Source: Thermohalobaculum sp039187815
GTDB taxonomy: Bacteria > Pseudomonadota > Alphaproteobacteria > Rhodobacterales > Rhodobacteraceae
Direction of reading: 5' to 3'
Length of the DNA stretch: 64,000 bases
NCBI GenBank assembly: GCA_039187815.1
Contig: JBCCZI010000007.1
Location: forward strand, 3,714-67,713
A program made the translations under genes and the position numbers. Of this stretch, positions 43,005 through 51,971 are shown one piece after another (position 1 is the first letter of the stretch; every line of letters begins with the position of its first letter). The notes below the pieces were generated by a model that was not told the DNA's origin, did no database searches, and saw only the letters and a program-made list of their open reading frames with translations.

Positions 43005-43490
43005 TTAGGCCGCCAGTTTGTGCGCGTCCGGATTGAGCCGCCAGACGGCACGATTGAGGGCAGCGGCAATGCTGACCCAGACGAGATAGGGCACCATCAA
43101 TGCCGCCGCGACTGTGCTGATCGGCCAGAACACTAGGATTGTGGCCGCAATGGCGAGCCACATAGCCGAGACCACGATCATGGCCAAATCCATGCGCTTG
43201 AGGCCGAAGAAGACCGGCGACCACAGCGCATTGAAGGCGAGTTGCAGCGCCCAGAACGCGAGGGGCACCGTCGCCTGCCCAGGCTCGGCAACCGACCAGA
43301 TGATCCATCCCGCTGCCGCGATCATGCCGTAGAGCACGGTCCACACCAAAGGGAACGCCCAGTTCGGCGGCACCCAACCGGGCTTCTCCAAGGCCTCATA
43401 CCACTTGCCCGGACCGAAAAAGGCGCCCGTCATGGCCGCAGCGAAACACGCCGCGATGAACACGAAGAGGGAGAGAGAGAAGTCGGGCAT
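43005..43490 (-). CDS. tspO: TspO/MBR family tryptophan-rich sensory protein
   Basis: A 161-aa five-helix membrane protein with the TspO pattern GPGKWYEALEKPGWVPPNWAFPLVWTVLYGMIAAAGW, ALQLAFNALWSPVFFG and LMVPYLVWVSIAAALN. In Rhodobacter the crt-linked tspO (crtK) acts in an oxygen- and tetrapyrrole-dependent way on photosynthesis gene expression. The start at 43490 has GAGG just upstream. It lies 31 nt after crtB. Confidence 0.94.
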   Translation of the reverse strand: MPDFSLSLFVFIAACFAAAMTGAFFGPGKWYEALEKPGWVPPNWAFPLVWTVLYGMIAAAGWIIWSVAEPGQATVPLAFWALQLAFNALWSPVFFGLKRMDLAMIVVSAMWLAIAATILVFWPISTVAAALMVPYLVWVSIAAALNRAVWRLNPDAHKLAA

Positions 43491-43521
43491 ATCAGCCTCC
43501 GCCTGAGCCTTTCTCAGGAAG

Positions 43522-44568
43522 CTAGGTCGGCGGCGCGGTACGGTCCAGCCGGTCCCGCTCCTTGAGTTCGGCCAGGATCGCGATGAAGCCCTCGGTTCGG
43601 TCGGCCCAGCTTTTGGGAGCCCGCTCGGCATGTGCTGCCGCATCGACGAGATAGCGGGTCTCCTCGAGCGCAGGCTTTGGCAGGGCCCAGGCCCGCGGCA
43701 GCGGCAAAGCCGCGGCGCCGAGCGCCCGGGCCACGATCAGCCGCTTGCGCGCCTTGGGCACCACGGCGCGTCGGGTCACGCTGTCATAGCGGTTCCGCAC
43801 CACCTCGGCGCCGATCTCGGCATAGAGGTAGCGGGCCGCGAAAATCGCGGGCCGGCAATCCCGCGGCAGGCGGGCGATCCCAGCCTCGGAACGCTCATAA
43901 AGCATTGCGGCATGGGCGAGCAGCCTGCGCAAAACTCCGGCCAGCTCCGAGGACGGCTCGGGGGACGCGACCAGCTGATCCGGATCGATCTCGGCCTTGG
44001 TCAACCAATCGAGCGGCAGATAGACCCGCCCACGGCCCGCATCTTCGCCGACATCCCGCGCAATGTTCGTCAGCTGCATGGCCACGCCCAGATCGCAGGC
44101 GCGCGCGAGCATGTCCGCCGACCGCTCACCGAGCAGAACCGCCATCATGCCGCCAACCGCCCCAGCCACCCGGGCGGCATAGTCGGTGAGGGCGGACAAG
44201 GTCGCATAGCGGCGCCCCTCGGCATCCCAAGCAAGCCCTTCGATCAGGGCCTCGGGCAAGGTGCGGGGTAGGTCAAAGACCTCGATGGTGCGGGCAAAGG
44301 CACGGTCCGCCGGCACGTTGAGCGGATCGCCGCCATAGGCGCGATCAAGCCGCCAGCGCAGCCGCTGGACAGCATCGGTCAGGCCTGTTTCGGCCTCATC
44401 CACCGCATCATCGGCCAAGCGGCAGAAGGCGTAAATGGCATGGGCAGGGCGCCGCAGCCGCGCTGGCAGAAACCGCCCGGCCTGGTGAAACGAATGGGAC
44501 CCGTGGCGGATCGCCTCGGCACAGGCCGCGAAATCGGCGAGGGCGTCGTCAGACCAGCGCTGAGGCAT
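43522..44568 (-). CDS. crtB: Phytoene synthase
   Basis: A 348-aa prenyltransferase joining two GGPP to phytoene. The two Asp-rich motifs appear as FCRLADDAVDEAE and LTNIARDVGEDAGRGRVYLP. The start at 44568 overlaps the last 20 nt of crtI; the frame is open further upstream but there it lies within crtI. Confidence 0.94.
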   Translation of the reverse strand: MPQRWSDDALADFAACAEAIRHGSHSFHQAGRFLPARLRRPAHAIYAFCRLADDAVDEAETGLTDAVQRLRWRLDRAYGGDPLNVPADRAFARTIEVFDLPRTLPEALIEGLAWDAEGRRYATLSALTDYAARVAGAVGGMMAVLLGERSADMLARACDLGVAMQLTNIARDVGEDAGRGRVYLPLDWLTKAEIDPDQLVASPEPSSELAGVLRRLLAHAAMLYERSEAGIARLPRDCRPAIFAARYLYAEIGAEVVRNRYDSVTRRAVVPKARKRLIVARALGAAALPLPRAWALPKPALEETRYLVDAAAHAERAPKSWADRTEGFIAILAELKERDRLDRTAPPT

Positions 44569-46105
44569 GCGGCACCAATTGATCGAGCAAGCGGGCGGAA
44601 GTGACGACCCCGGGCAGCCCGGCCCCGGGATGGGTGCCGGCGCCGACCAGATAGAGGCCATCGACCTCCTCGGATCGATTGTGCGGGCGGAACCAGGCGC
44701 TCTGCAGCAGCCGCGGCTCGAGCGCGAAGCCCGCACCGTGCGGAGAGCGGTAGCGATCGCGGAAATCGAGCGGTGTCATGATCCGCTCTGAGACAATGTG
44801 CTCGCCAAGGCCCGGCAGGACGGTCTCTTCGAGCCGCTTGAGCACCAAGGCACGGTGGCGGTCGCGCTCGGCCTCCCAATCGTGGCCAAAGCCGAGATGG
44901 GGCACGGGGACCAGCGCATAGAAGGCATCCTTGCCCGGTGGGGCCACCGAGGGATCAGTCGCGGTCGGGCGATGCAGATAGATCGACGGGTCGTCCGCCA
45001 GGCGCCCGCGTCGGAAGATGTCCTTGATCAGCTCGCCATAGCGCGGGCCCATCAGGATCGTATGATGCGCCACCTCGGGCCATTGCCGGCTGGTGCCGAA
45101 ATACCAGACGAAGAGGCTCATCGAATAGTGCTGTTTCTTCAACGCCGTGTCGGACCAGCGCTTGCGGGTATGGCGGCGCAGCAGATGGCCATAGGTCCAG
45201 GCCGCATCGCCGCCCGAGACGACCACATCTGCGGTGCGCTCGGTCCCGCCGGTGGTGCGGATGCCGCGGGCCCGCCCATCGCGGACCAGGATCTCGTCCA
45301 CCTCGACGCCGTAGTGGATGGCACTCCCCTGCCCCTCGACCAGCCCGGCCAGGGCGCGGGCCAGGGCATTGGTGCCACCCATGGCATAGTGCACGCCAAA
45401 GGCCGCCTCGAGATAGCTGACCAGGCAGTACATCGACGTCACGCGCAGCGGATCACCACCGATGAAGAGCGGATGGAAGGATAGCGCCGCACGCAGATGC
45501 GGATGGCGGATCTTGGCGCAAGCCTCGGCATAGACCGAGCGATCGGCGCGCAGCCGGGCCAGATCCCACAGCCACGGCACCATGTCTTGCATGCGGTTGA
45601 AGGGGATCATCCCCATCCCTTCGAACCCGATCCGGTACTTGGTCTCGGCGCTCTGCATAAAGCGCTCATAGCCGCGCAGATCGCGCGGGCTGATGCGCTG
45701 CACCTCGGCGCGCATGGCATCCCGGTCCGAGCATGCAGTGAAGACCTCTCCGTCATCGAAGCGGATGCGGTAGAAGGGCTCGAGCGGGCGCAGCTCCAGA
45801 TGGTCGGCCATGCGGGTGCCGCAGAGGGCAAAAAGCTCCTCGAACAGCTGCGGCACGGTCACGATGGTCGGGCCGGCATCAAAAACGAACCCGTCTTGGC
45901 GGAAGGCCGTCCCGCGCCCGCCCGGGGTGGCGAGCTTCTCGAGCACGCTGACCCGGTATCCGCGGGCGCCGAGGCGAATCGCGGCTGCCAGGCCGCCGAA
46001 CCCCGCCCCGATCACAATGGCATGGGGCCGGCGCTCGCCGAGCCCGGGCGCGGGCGTTCGGCTGAGCTTTCCTGCGTCGAACGGCGCTCGCGTGACTGTC
46101 AGCAT
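44549..46105 (-). CDS. crtI: Phytoene desaturase
   Basis: A 518-aa FAD enzyme that desaturates phytoene to neurosporene or lycopene. The dinucleotide motif HAIVIGAGFGGLAAAIRLGARGYRVSVLEK, PGGRGTAFRQDGFVFDAGPTIVT and the C-terminal GLYLVGAGTHPGAGLPGVVTSARL are intact. The ATG at 46105 sits inside a perfect PpsR palindrome. No other start codon closer to the FAD fold gives a better N-terminus, so the overlap seems real. It lies 18 nt after crtA. Confidence 0.95.
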   Translation of the reverse strand: MLTVTRAPFDAGKLSRTPAPGLGERRPHAIVIGAGFGGLAAAIRLGARGYRVSVLEKLATPGGRGTAFRQDGFVFDAGPTIVTVPQLFEELFALCGTRMADHLELRPLEPFYRIRFDDGEVFTACSDRDAMRAEVQRISPRDLRGYERFMQSAETKYRIGFEGMGMIPFNRMQDMVPWLWDLARLRADRSVYAEACAKIRHPHLRAALSFHPLFIGGDPLRVTSMYCLVSYLEAAFGVHYAMGGTNALARALAGLVEGQGSAIHYGVEVDEILVRDGRARGIRTTGGTERTADVVVSGGDAAWTYGHLLRRHTRKRWSDTALKKQHYSMSLFVWYFGTSRQWPEVAHHTILMGPRYGELIKDIFRRGRLADDPSIYLHRPTATDPSVAPPGKDAFYALVPVPHLGFGHDWEAERDRHRALVLKRLEETVLPGLGEHIVSERIMTPLDFRDRYRSPHGAGFALEPRLLQSAWFRPHNRSEEVDGLYLVGAGTHPGAGLPGVVTSARLLDQLVPHASALV

Positions 46106-46114
46106 AAACTGACA
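46097..46114. promoter_or_regulatory. Perfect PpsR/CrtJ palindrome spanning the crtI start codon
   Basis: TGTCAGCATAAACTGACA matches TGT-N12-ACA exactly and contains the crtI ATG (46105-46103). It lies between crtA and crtI, so it could repress a crtI promoter inside the crtA operon or act as a roadblock for read-through. Confidence 0.7.
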
Positions 46115-46123
46115 GTAGCAGTG

Positions 46124-46891
46124 TCAGCTTTCCGCGGCAAGCGGAAGCGTCGGCTGTCGCGAAACTCCCCGCTGGATGGACAACGGCACCGGTGGGCAGG
46201 CCGAAAGGGGATCGACCCCGCCCCAACAGCCCTCGGCCCCGAGGACACGAAAGCGGGCGAACAACTCCTCCGAGAACCACTCGCGCTCGCGCGCATGGCG
46301 GGCGGCATCGCGGTGATAGGGGTGGCGATAGGCAAAGGCCTTCATCGCGTCGAGATCGGACCAGATCGAGAAGGTGACTTGGCGGAGGAACGGGACCTCG
46401 CCCATGCCCCGCTTGAACAGGATCGCGGGTTCTTCGGCGGTGCGGGCATCGATATCCGGTGCGCCGCGCCAAAAGGCACGCGCCTTCATGGGACGGATAG
46501 AGGCTCGGGTCAGGATGGCAAACGGTGCGTGCAGATCAACCTCCGGAGCGCGCTCAAAGGGCGGACGCCCATCCCAGGCGCCCCGCACGCTGACGGTGGC
46601 AAGATAGACCGTGAACGTCTCCGCAGCCCAGGCGCGATACCGCCGGAACACCGCCCCTTGGGCCAAACCGGCCCGGGCCGCCGTCTCGGATGGCCAGGTG
46701 GCCAGGATCGCGTAGACCCCGAAATTCGGGCGTGGGCGAAAGCTCTCGCCCTCCCCGGTGCCGAACAGTTTCCAAAAACCGATATCCGGCTCACGCGCCA
46801 AGGCCGCCCGCGCGATCCCCATTTGGGAGAAGGCCCAAAGCCGTGCGGCAATCCCATCGAACCGAAAGACTGAGAGGCTGGTGACCTGCAT
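46124..46891 (-). CDS. crtA: Spheroidene monooxygenase
   Basis: A 255-aa haem-type oxygenase that adds the 2-keto group to spheroidene or related carotenoids, giving spheroidenone under oxygen. Family blocks are SVFRFDGIAARLWAFSQMG, FWKLFGTGEGESFRPRPNFGVYAILATWP, ILTRASIRPMKARAFWR and a C-terminal WFSEELFARFRVLGAEGCWGG. The start at 46891 has GGAGG 5 nt upstream. It leads the crtA-crtI-crtB-tspO-orf63 string. Confidence 0.94.
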   Translation of the reverse strand: MQVTSLSVFRFDGIAARLWAFSQMGIARAALAREPDIGFWKLFGTGEGESFRPRPNFGVYAILATWPSETAARAGLAQGAVFRRYRAWAAETFTVYLATVSVRGAWDGRPPFERAPEVDLHAPFAILTRASIRPMKARAFWRGAPDIDARTAEEPAILFKRGMGEVPFLRQVTFSIWSDLDAMKAFAYRHPYHRDAARHAREREWFSEELFARFRVLGAEGCWGGVDPLSACPPVPLSIQRGVSRQPTLPLAAES

Positions 46892-46933
46892 GCTGTCCTC
46901 CACGGGTCCCAGGGTGCGGAGAACGCCGACGAC

Positions 46934-46951
46934 TGTCAACATTAGTTGACG
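46934..46951. promoter_or_regulatory. PpsR/CrtJ-like site upstream of crtA
   Basis: TGTCAACATTAGTTGACG, TGT-N12-ACG, one mismatch from consensus. It ends 5 nt before the 3' end of arfB and lies 43 nt upstream of the crtA ATG. Its complement includes TTGACA, a likely -35 element. Confidence 0.65.
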
Positions 46952-46955
46952 CTGA

Positions 46956-47375
46956 TCAGGGGTCCTCCGGTCGGCCCCGCAAGCGCTTCACGGCACCCCG
47001 CTGCGTTTTGGCGTCCAGGCGCCGACGCACCGAGCCCTTGCTGGGCCGCGTCGGGATCCGGGGCTTGGGGCGCTCGGCCGCCCGCGCGATCAACTCGGCG
47101 AGACGGGTGCGTGCCTCCTCGCGGTTCATCGCTTGGCTGCGGTGGCTGTCCACCTGGATCACCACAGCGCCGTCGCGCGTCCAGCGGCGCCCCGCCAAGC
47201 GTTTCAGCCGTGCCTTGACCGCGGGGAGCAGATTGGGCGAGCGCTCAGCTTCGAAGCGCAGGGTGACGCCAGTTTCAACCTTGTTGACGTTTTGACCGCC
47301 CGGACCGCGCGCGCGCTGGAAGCTCTCGGTGATCTCCCAATCGGCGATCTCGATATGGGGGCCGCATCGCAGCAT
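46956..47375 (-). CDS. arfB: Alternative ribosome-rescue factor ArfB (peptidyl-tRNA hydrolase)
   Basis: A 139-aa protein with the catalytic GGQ loop RARGPGGQNVNKVET (Gly26-Gln28) and a long basic C-terminal tail (PSKGSVRRRLDAKTQRGAVKRL) that inserts into the mRNA channel in this family. It releases peptides from ribosomes stalled without a stop codon. It lies 16 nt after the transporter gene upstream. Confidence 0.92.
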   Translation of the reverse strand: MLRCGPHIEIADWEITESFQRARGPGGQNVNKVETGVTLRFEAERSPNLLPAVKARLKRLAGRRWTRDGAVVIQVDSHRSQAMNREEARTRLAELIARAAERPKPRIPTRPSKGSVRRRLDAKTQRGAVKRLRGRPEDP

Positions 47376-47391
47376 GGCGGCCCCACCCGCG

Positions 47392-48000
47392 TCAGGCTCG
47401 GGCGGCCCGCGGGCCGAGCGCCACGGCCGCTCCGAAGGGCAAGAGCGCCAGGAGGGCCAACGCCAGCTTCACGCCGAAATCGCCGACGGCCAGGCTGACC
47501 CACAACGGCGCCGCCGGGCCAGCGCCCAGCATCGGCACGGCCTCGAGCGCCCAAGGCTCGTTCGGGCCAAGCAGTGCAAAGGCCGGAGCAAAGGCGAGCG
47601 TGAAGAACAGGGCGGTGTCGAGCGCCGAGCCGATCAGCGAGGACACCAGCGGCGCCCGCCACCAGCTGCCCGCCCGCAGGCGATGAAAGATCGCCACGTC
47701 CAACATCTGCGCCACCAGAAAGGCCGTGCCCGAGGCGATGGCGATCCGCGGCGTTGCCAGCACGATCGACAGCACGACCGCCAGGGCAAAGCCCGCCAGG
47801 ACGACGCGCTGGGCTCCGGCGCGCCCCAGCCAGCGGTTGGCGAGATCGGTCACCAAAAAGGCGAGCGGATAGGTGAAGGCGCCCCAGGTCAGCCAATCGT
47901 TGAAAGGGTGCTGCACCAGGATGTTCGAGGCGGTGACCACCACCGCCATCGCCGCCACGCCGAGAAGGATGCCACGCATCGCAAGCCGCCTCTTGTCCAT
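47392..48000 (-). CDS. VUT-family queuosine precursor transporter (YhhQ-like)
   Basis: A 202-aa membrane protein with about six helices. TYPLAFLVTDLANRWLGRAGAQRVVLAGF, AIASGTAFLVAQMLDVAIFHRLR and SWWRAPLVSSLIGSALDTALFF are typical of the YhhQ/VUT family, which imports 7-cyano- or 7-aminomethyl-7-deazaguanine. Substrate is by family analogy. Confidence 0.85.
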   Translation of the reverse strand: MDKRRLAMRGILLGVAAMAVVVTASNILVQHPFNDWLTWGAFTYPLAFLVTDLANRWLGRAGAQRVVLAGFALAVVLSIVLATPRIAIASGTAFLVAQMLDVAIFHRLRAGSWWRAPLVSSLIGSALDTALFFTLAFAPAFALLGPNEPWALEAVPMLGAGPAAPLWVSLAVGDFGVKLALALLALLPFGAAVALGPRAARA

Positions 48001-48057
48001 ATCCGAAGGCGCGCTGCCTACCCGATCAACGCGGGACTGTCGAGCCCTGGCGCGCGC

Positions 48058-48675
48058 CTAAATCACCGGCACCGTTTCGGCGGCGAGCGGCACGGCGGCC
48101 ATCAGACGCTCGGCCAAGGCCGAGAGGCGCGGGGCCGGCGGATCGATCATCCAGGCATTCGTGGTCTCGACCATCTGATAGGCACAGACAAAGGCCACAT
48201 CCGATCCATCGGGCTGCGCGCCACCGAAAAAGCCCTCGGCCGGGGCATAGGCCTCCATGGCCGCGAGGCCGCCGCGCACCTGGGTCACCAATCGCTCTTG
48301 CCAATCGGGGAACTGGTACTGCTCCGGGCGGCGGTTCTTCTCATAGACCATGGCGACGGTCTTCTCGGTCACCGAATGGGCCAACGCCAGCCGCTGCAGG
48401 CAATCGCGCCGCGCCGTGCCCTCGGCCGGGATCAGCCGGCGCTCCGCCGCGGCTGTCTCCTCGAGCCAGTCGCAAATCGCCCAGGTCTCGATCAGCTCGG
48501 TGCCATCGTCGAGCACCAACACCGGAACGCGACCGACCGGGTTATGGGCGCGCACCTCGTCCCAGGTCTCGCCCGCCGGCGCGATCTTGCGCCGCTCGAG
48601 CGTCCGGCCCTGCAGTGCGCACCAGATGTCGATGCGCCGCGCATAGGGCGACAGGTCCCGTCCGTAGAGAATCAT
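48058..48675 (-). CDS. Glutathione S-transferase-like protein
   Basis: A 205-aa protein with a thioredoxin-like N-terminal domain (MILYGRDLSPYARRIDIWCAL, HNPVGRVPVLVLDDGTELIETWAICDWLEE) and a helical C-terminal domain. The usual Ser or Cys active-site position near the N-terminus is SPYARR. Substrate unknown. The ATG at 48675 has GGAGG 8 nt upstream; an upstream in-frame ATG at 48723 is unlikely. Confidence 0.85.
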   Translation of the reverse strand: MILYGRDLSPYARRIDIWCALQGRTLERRKIAPAGETWDEVRAHNPVGRVPVLVLDDGTELIETWAICDWLEETAAAERRLIPAEGTARRDCLQRLALAHSVTEKTVAMVYEKNRRPEQYQFPDWQERLVTQVRGGLAAMEAYAPAEGFFGGAQPDGSDVAFVCAYQMVETTNAWMIDPPAPRLSALAERLMAAVPLAAETVPVI

Positions 48676-48849
48676 GGTGTCAGCCTCCGCTCTGCTCGAG
48701 CGCGAGAGGAACCCAAGCGGCATCGGCTGTCAAAGCCTCTGGAGACCTGGATGACCAAAACGTGCAGGCCGCGGAAATCCCCGCGACCACAGCAATCTTG
48801 AACGCCGGCCCGTGCGGGAATAGCTTCGAGGTCTGAGCTTGGAGGCCGC

Positions 48850-49866
48850 ATGACCACCGCATCGACGCCGCCGCTGATCGATCCCTTTGCCCGGGCCATC
48901 ACCTATCTTCGGGTGTCCGTGACCGATCGCTGCGATTTTCGCTGTGTGTATTGCATGGCGGAACACATGACGTTCCTGCCTAAGCGCGATCTGTTGAGTC
49001 TCGAGGAGCTCGACAGGCTCTGCTCGCAGTTCGTGGCGCTGGGTGTGCGCAAGCTGCGGGTGACGGGCGGCGAGCCGCTGGTGCGCAAGGGCATCATGAC
49101 CTTCTTCGAGGCCATGGGACGCCATCTCGACAGCGGCGCGCTCGAGGAACTGACGCTGACAACGAACGGCAGCCAGCTGAAACGCTTTGCCAGCGATCTG
49201 GCCGCGATCGGCGTGCGGCGCGTGAACGTTTCCCTCGACACCCTCGATGAGGCCAAATTCCAGTCGATCACGCGTTGGGGACGTCTGGCCCAGGTGCTGG
49301 AGGGCATCGAAGCGGCACAGGCTGCCGGCCTCAAGATCAAGATCAACGTGGTCGCGCTGAAGGGTACAAACGACACCGAGATCCACCGCCTGGTCTCTTG
49401 GTGCCGCGACTGGGGCCTCGACCTCACCTTCATAGAGGTGATGCCGATGGGGGATCTCGGCGGCGAGGACCGGCTGGACCAGTACTATTCACTGGAGGAT
49501 CTGCGCCGGGATCTGTCCAGCCGTTGGACGCTGAGCGAGACGGCGGAGCGCACCGGCGGCCCGGCTCGCTATTTCCGCGTGGAGCAGACCGGGCAGCGCA
49601 TTGGTTTCATCACGCCGCTCACGCATAACTTTTGCGAAAGCTGCAACCGTGTGCGGCTCACCTGCACGGGGCAGCTCTATATGTGCCTCGGACAGGACGA
49701 CGACGCCGATCTGCGCGCGGTGATGCGGTCGGGCGCCTCCGATACCGAGATCCGCGAAGCGATCCGGGAGGCCATCGGGCGCAAACCCAAGGGCCATGAC
49801 TTTGACTATTCGCGTCAGCAGGTCGATGGGCAGGTCGCGCGCCACATGTCGGTGACCGGCGGCTGA
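48850..49866 (+). CDS. moaA: GTP 3',8-cyclase, molybdenum cofactor biosynthesis
   Basis: A 338-aa radical SAM enzyme of Moco synthesis. The first cluster motif is CDFRCVYC (Cys28, Cys32, Cys35), followed by VTGGEPLVRKG. The second cluster site is NFCESCNRVRLTC with a later CLG, and the C-terminus ends in the essential Gly-Gly. GGAGG lies 4 nt before the ATG. The 174-nt gap upstream shows no other gene. Confidence 0.95.
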   Translation: MTTASTPPLIDPFARAITYLRVSVTDRCDFRCVYCMAEHMTFLPKRDLLSLEELDRLCSQFVALGVRKLRVTGGEPLVRKGIMTFFEAMGRHLDSGALEELTLTTNGSQLKRFASDLAAIGVRRVNVSLDTLDEAKFQSITRWGRLAQVLEGIEAAQAAGLKIKINVVALKGTNDTEIHRLVSWCRDWGLDLTFIEVMPMGDLGGEDRLDQYYSLEDLRRDLSSRWTLSETAERTGGPARYFRVEQTGQRIGFITPLTHNFCESCNRVRLTCTGQLYMCLGQDDDADLRAVMRSGASDTEIREAIREAIGRKPKGHDFDYSRQQVDGQVARHMSVTGG

Positions 49867-49912
49867 GCAAGGCCGCATCGGATGGTGGCGCTGAGACGCT
49901 AGGGGACCGGCT

Positions 49913-50509
49913 ATGAAAACGCTGCTGATCATTTCGGCCGTGCTGGTGTTGTTTGCCGTGGGTCTCACGGCCGTCTGGGTCTTTGTCGTGCAAAACGTCG
50001 AGACGCCGGCCTACCGTGTGTTGCGCGCCGAGGGACGGATGGAGCTCCGCGCCTACCCGGCCCTGGTGCGCGCCGAGATCGATCGCTCCGGGCCCAGGCG
50101 CCAAGCGCTCAGCGCGGGCTTCGGGCCGCTTGCGGGCTACATCTTTGCCCGCGAGCGCGAGGGGCCGAAGATCGCGATGACAGCCCCCGTGAGGCAAGCG
50201 GCGGGTGCACTGGGCACCTGGACCGTGGGCTTCATCCTGCCGGCCGGCCTTAGCCCGGCCGAGGCCCCTGCGCCTGCGCGCGCCGATCTAAGGCTGACCG
50301 AGGTGCCCGCGCATGCGGCCGCGGCGATCCGCTTCCCCGGGCACCCGAGCGATGCGGATCTTGCCGCCAGGGAGCGGGAGTTGCGCGCATGGCTCGTTGC
50401 GACCGACGTCAACGTGACGGGACCCGCGGCTTATGCCTACTACAACGATCCTTTCACGCCCGGGTTCTTGCGCCGCAACGAGGTGATCCTGCCAATCGCC
50501 GAGCCCTAA
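49913..50509 (+). CDS. SOUL-family haem-binding protein
   Basis: A 198-aa protein with an N-terminal membrane anchor (about residues 4-26) and a SOUL domain: VETPAYRVLRAEGRMELRAYPALVRAEI, FGPLAGYIFAREREGPKIAMTAPVRQ and the C-terminal YNDPFTPGFLRRNEVILPI. Members bind haem or other tetrapyrroles; the cellular role in bacteria is unclear. AGGGGA lies upstream of the ATG. It ends 3 nt before the convergent flippase gene. Confidence 0.9.
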   Translation: MKTLLIISAVLVLFAVGLTAVWVFVVQNVETPAYRVLRAEGRMELRAYPALVRAEIDRSGPRRQALSAGFGPLAGYIFAREREGPKIAMTAPVRQAAGALGTWTVGFILPAGLSPAEAPAPARADLRLTEVPAHAAAAIRFPGHPSDADLAARERELRAWLVATDVNVTGPAAYAYYNDPFTPGFLRRNEVILPIAEP

Positions 50510-50512
50510 GCC

Positions 50513-51862
50513 TCAGCGGATTGGCGGCAGAAGCGCCGCTTCGATGCCGAGCCGCACCCTCAGCACATGGCGCAGCCAGAGCCGAGCGAACACCAGCGAC
50601 GCAACACTGGAGGCCGCCGCCCCCATCATCCCAAAACTCGGGATCAGCAGTGCATTGAGCACGATATTGCCCGTGAGCGCGATGGCCACGATCCGCAGGG
50701 CCACACGCTCGTTCCCAGTCATACCCGCCAGCGTCAGGGTCGGCCCGATCGCATTGGCCATCACCACGCCAGCCACGAGAACGCTGAGCGGGCCTGCTCC
50801 CTCGGTAAAGGGCGCGCCAAAGACCAAGGCCAGCAGCGGCTCGGCAACCAGGATCAGACCGACCCCAAGGACCAGAGCGAGCCCGGTCGAGGCCGCCGTG
50901 CTGCGGCGTACAAGCCGCTGAAGCGCCAACCGGTCGTCCTGCTGCCACAGACCCGCATAGCGCGGGCGCACGGCCAGCAGCACCGCGTTCGGCAAGAGCC
51001 CCAACGCCAAGATCATCTGCCCAACCACGCGGTAGATCCCCGTCTCGCGATCCGAGGCCAAGAGCCCGAGCATCACCATATCGACATTTGCGTTGATGAT
51101 CTGGACGCCGCCAAGCGCGCCGAGCGGTATGGCGGCCGCAAGCCATTGGCGAGGACCCGGGGCGCCCTGATCGCCAGGCGCCCCTCGCGCCAAGAGACCG
51201 CGGCGATGCACGACCCACAGCGCCACAGCAAAGCCCAGGGCCGTGGCCGAGATATTGATCGCCATGGCCAGTTCCACACCGAACCGAGCCGTGCCAAGGA
51301 CCGCCAAGACCAGTCCGAAGCCAAGCGCCGTGAGGCTGACCTGCAGCACGCTCTCGAGCGCATGCCCGCGTGCGGCGCTGCCCGATCCCGCAATCACCGC
51401 AGCCAGGATCGACTGCCCCGCCGTCAAGGGCACGAGTAGCACCGCCCATGCCATCACATCGTCCCGAGCCGGATCAAGCAGGCCAGTGATGGAGATGGCC
51501 AAGAGCATCGCCGCGACGATCGATAGACCAAGTCCCATGCCCACCATGAGGCCCCAGCGCAGCAAGCGGCGGGGCGGCGCCTCGCCGGCCGCCTTGGCCC
51601 GAGCCGTCTGGCGCAGCAGCAGGGGCGGCAAGCCGATCTGCGCGACCAGCGCCAACAGGATGCAAACGGTCAACGCAAAGGAATATCGGCCAAAGGCATC
51701 GACCCCCAGCACCCGCGCCAGCAGGATCGAGATGCCGAAGGCAACCACCGCATGGGAGACCTTCACCAAGGCCACGCCCGCTGCCTCGGCCCGCGAGCCA
51801 CCGAGCGGCATCCCCAGCGAGCGCAACAACGCTTCCCACCATCTGTCGGTCTTCTCGTTCAC
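50513..51862 (-). CDS. Wzx/MATE-like polysaccharide flippase
   Basis: A 449-aa membrane protein with about 12-14 helices and the polysaccharide_synt pattern: ISILLARVLGVDAFGRYSFALTVCILLALVAQIGLPPLLLR, GGVQIINANVDMVMLGLLASDRETGIYRV and a C-terminal ALTGNIVLNALLIPSFGMMGAAASSVAS. It probably exports lipid-linked oligosaccharides made with the neighbouring glycosyltransferases. The GTG at 51862 is the most sensible start; the frame continues to 52189 but the sequence there belongs to the divergent GT gene. Confidence 0.85.
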   Translation of the reverse strand: MNEKTDRWWEALLRSLGMPLGGSRAEAAGVALVKVSHAVVAFGISILLARVLGVDAFGRYSFALTVCILLALVAQIGLPPLLLRQTARAKAAGEAPPRRLLRWGLMVGMGLGLSIVAAMLLAISITGLLDPARDDVMAWAVLLVPLTAGQSILAAVIAGSGSAARGHALESVLQVSLTALGFGLVLAVLGTARFGVELAMAINISATALGFAVALWVVHRRGLLARGAPGDQGAPGPRQWLAAAIPLGALGGVQIINANVDMVMLGLLASDRETGIYRVVGQMILALGLLPNAVLLAVRPRYAGLWQQDDRLALQRLVRRSTAASTGLALVLGVGLILVAEPLLALVFGAPFTEGAGPLSVLVAGVVMANAIGPTLTLAGMTGNERVALRIVAIALTGNIVLNALLIPSFGMMGAAASSVASLVFARLWLRHVLRVRLGIEAALLPPIR

Positions 51863-51971
51863 ACTCTCATATCCACGGCCATCGTAGGGAGGGGCTCCGG
51901 GGCAAACCACCCCTTGCTCGGATCTGGCCAAGCCGGCACGGTCCGGTGAGACCACCAAACCGGGAGAGGCC

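Noticed and set aside
43000..43377. Long upstream extension of the small ORF after tspO
   Set aside because: That part of the frame is antiparallel-independent noise over tspO in another frame; only the 63 codons after the tspO stop have protein-like character.
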